From Acidobacteriota bacterium (GTDB taxonomy: Bacteria; Acidobacteriota; Terriglobia; UBA7540): a stretch of DNA of 5,148 nt. The notes under the pieces were generated by a model. It was not told the origin of the DNA. It saw nothing but the letters and a program-made list of their open reading frames with translations, and ran no database searches. Location: contig JAJYJL010000468.1 in assembly GCA_021789565.1 (NCBI GenBank), forward strand, positions 1,515 to 6,662. Reading direction: 5' to 3'. Below are positions 5,081 to 5,148 of this stretch, piece after piece (the stretch's first letter is position 1; each line of letters begins with the position of its first letter). The position numbers were made by a program, and so were the translations under genes.

Positions 5081-5148
5081 AAAAACCAAATTCCGGGAGC
5101 ATCTGGGCGCAGGTAGCGTTCTACACAAGTTTGGGTTTCATTATTCCC

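Larger units (their letters stand above)
4735..5148. other. Gene-free tail with several short inverted repeats
   Basis: No reading frame here has a convincing ribosome binding site or protein-like composition. The region contains perfect inverted repeats GACATT/AATGTC (4883-4888/4898-4903), AAGGCTC/GAGCCTT (4910-4916/4939-4945), GCAGGT/ACCTGC (4984-4989/5002-5007) and GTGGGAA/TTCCCAC (5062-5068/5074-5080). It also has an imperfect stem with a later T-run just after the MscS gene. It might encode a structured RNA or simply be an untranslated spacer. Confidence 0.5.

Noticed and set aside
4846..5082. Minus-strand 78-codon frame with a TTG start
   Set aside because: No Shine-Dalgarno, no recognisable domain, and its first codons lie inside the GTGGGAA/TTCCCAC palindrome.
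1..5148. CRISPR arrays, insertion sequences, integrase genes, rRNA, attachment sites
   Set aside because: No regularly spaced repeats, transposase or integrase motifs, terminal inverted repeats or rRNA-like sequence were seen on either strand.

Overview
The window looks like a piece of a moderately GC-rich chromosome from a soil-type bacterium, most plausibly Acidobacteriota. That is an inference from the gene mix and from sequence flavour: a GMC oxidoreductase with the N-terminal style common in that phylum, an orphan Flp pilin, an exported LmbE-like deacetylase, a DoxX protein and a secreted START/SRPBCC-like protein. There is no rRNA, intact tRNA, transposase or CRISPR array that would fix the taxonomy.

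Layout, left to right: (1) 1-117, minus strand, the first 39 codons of a GMC-family FAD oxidoreductase running off the left edge. (2) 331-1401, plus strand, a secreted or periplasmic SRPBCC-like protein of unknown function, divergent from (1). (3) 1410-1727, minus strand, a Flp-type pilin precursor with an unusually long polar C-terminal tail; it converges on (2) with only 8 bases between the stop codons. (4) 1728-2100, a gene-free stretch with an AT-rich upstream region for the pilin gene, including a 10-bp perfect palindrome touching a candidate -35 box. (5) 2101-2499, minus strand, a DoxX-family membrane protein. (6) 2598-3470, minus strand, an exported PIG-L/LmbE-type zinc deacetylase with a good sigma70-like promoter and a strong Shine-Dalgarno; it may be cotranscribed with doxX. 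(7) 3471-3852, a divergent intergenic region that carries a possible 36-codon leader ORF with a strong Shine-Dalgarno. (8) 3853-4734, plus strand, a small MscS-family mechanosensitive channel. (9) 4735-5148, no convincing gene, but several short perfect inverted repeats.

The genes do not form one obvious pathway. Most concern the cell envelope: a channel, a pilin, a membrane protein and two exported proteins. They lie in separate or at most two-gene transcription units. I see no convincing new defence, mobile or biosynthetic system. The points most worth a second look are the solitary long-tailed pilin with its operator-like palindrome, the leader ORF overlapping the MscS start, and the structured gene-free tail.
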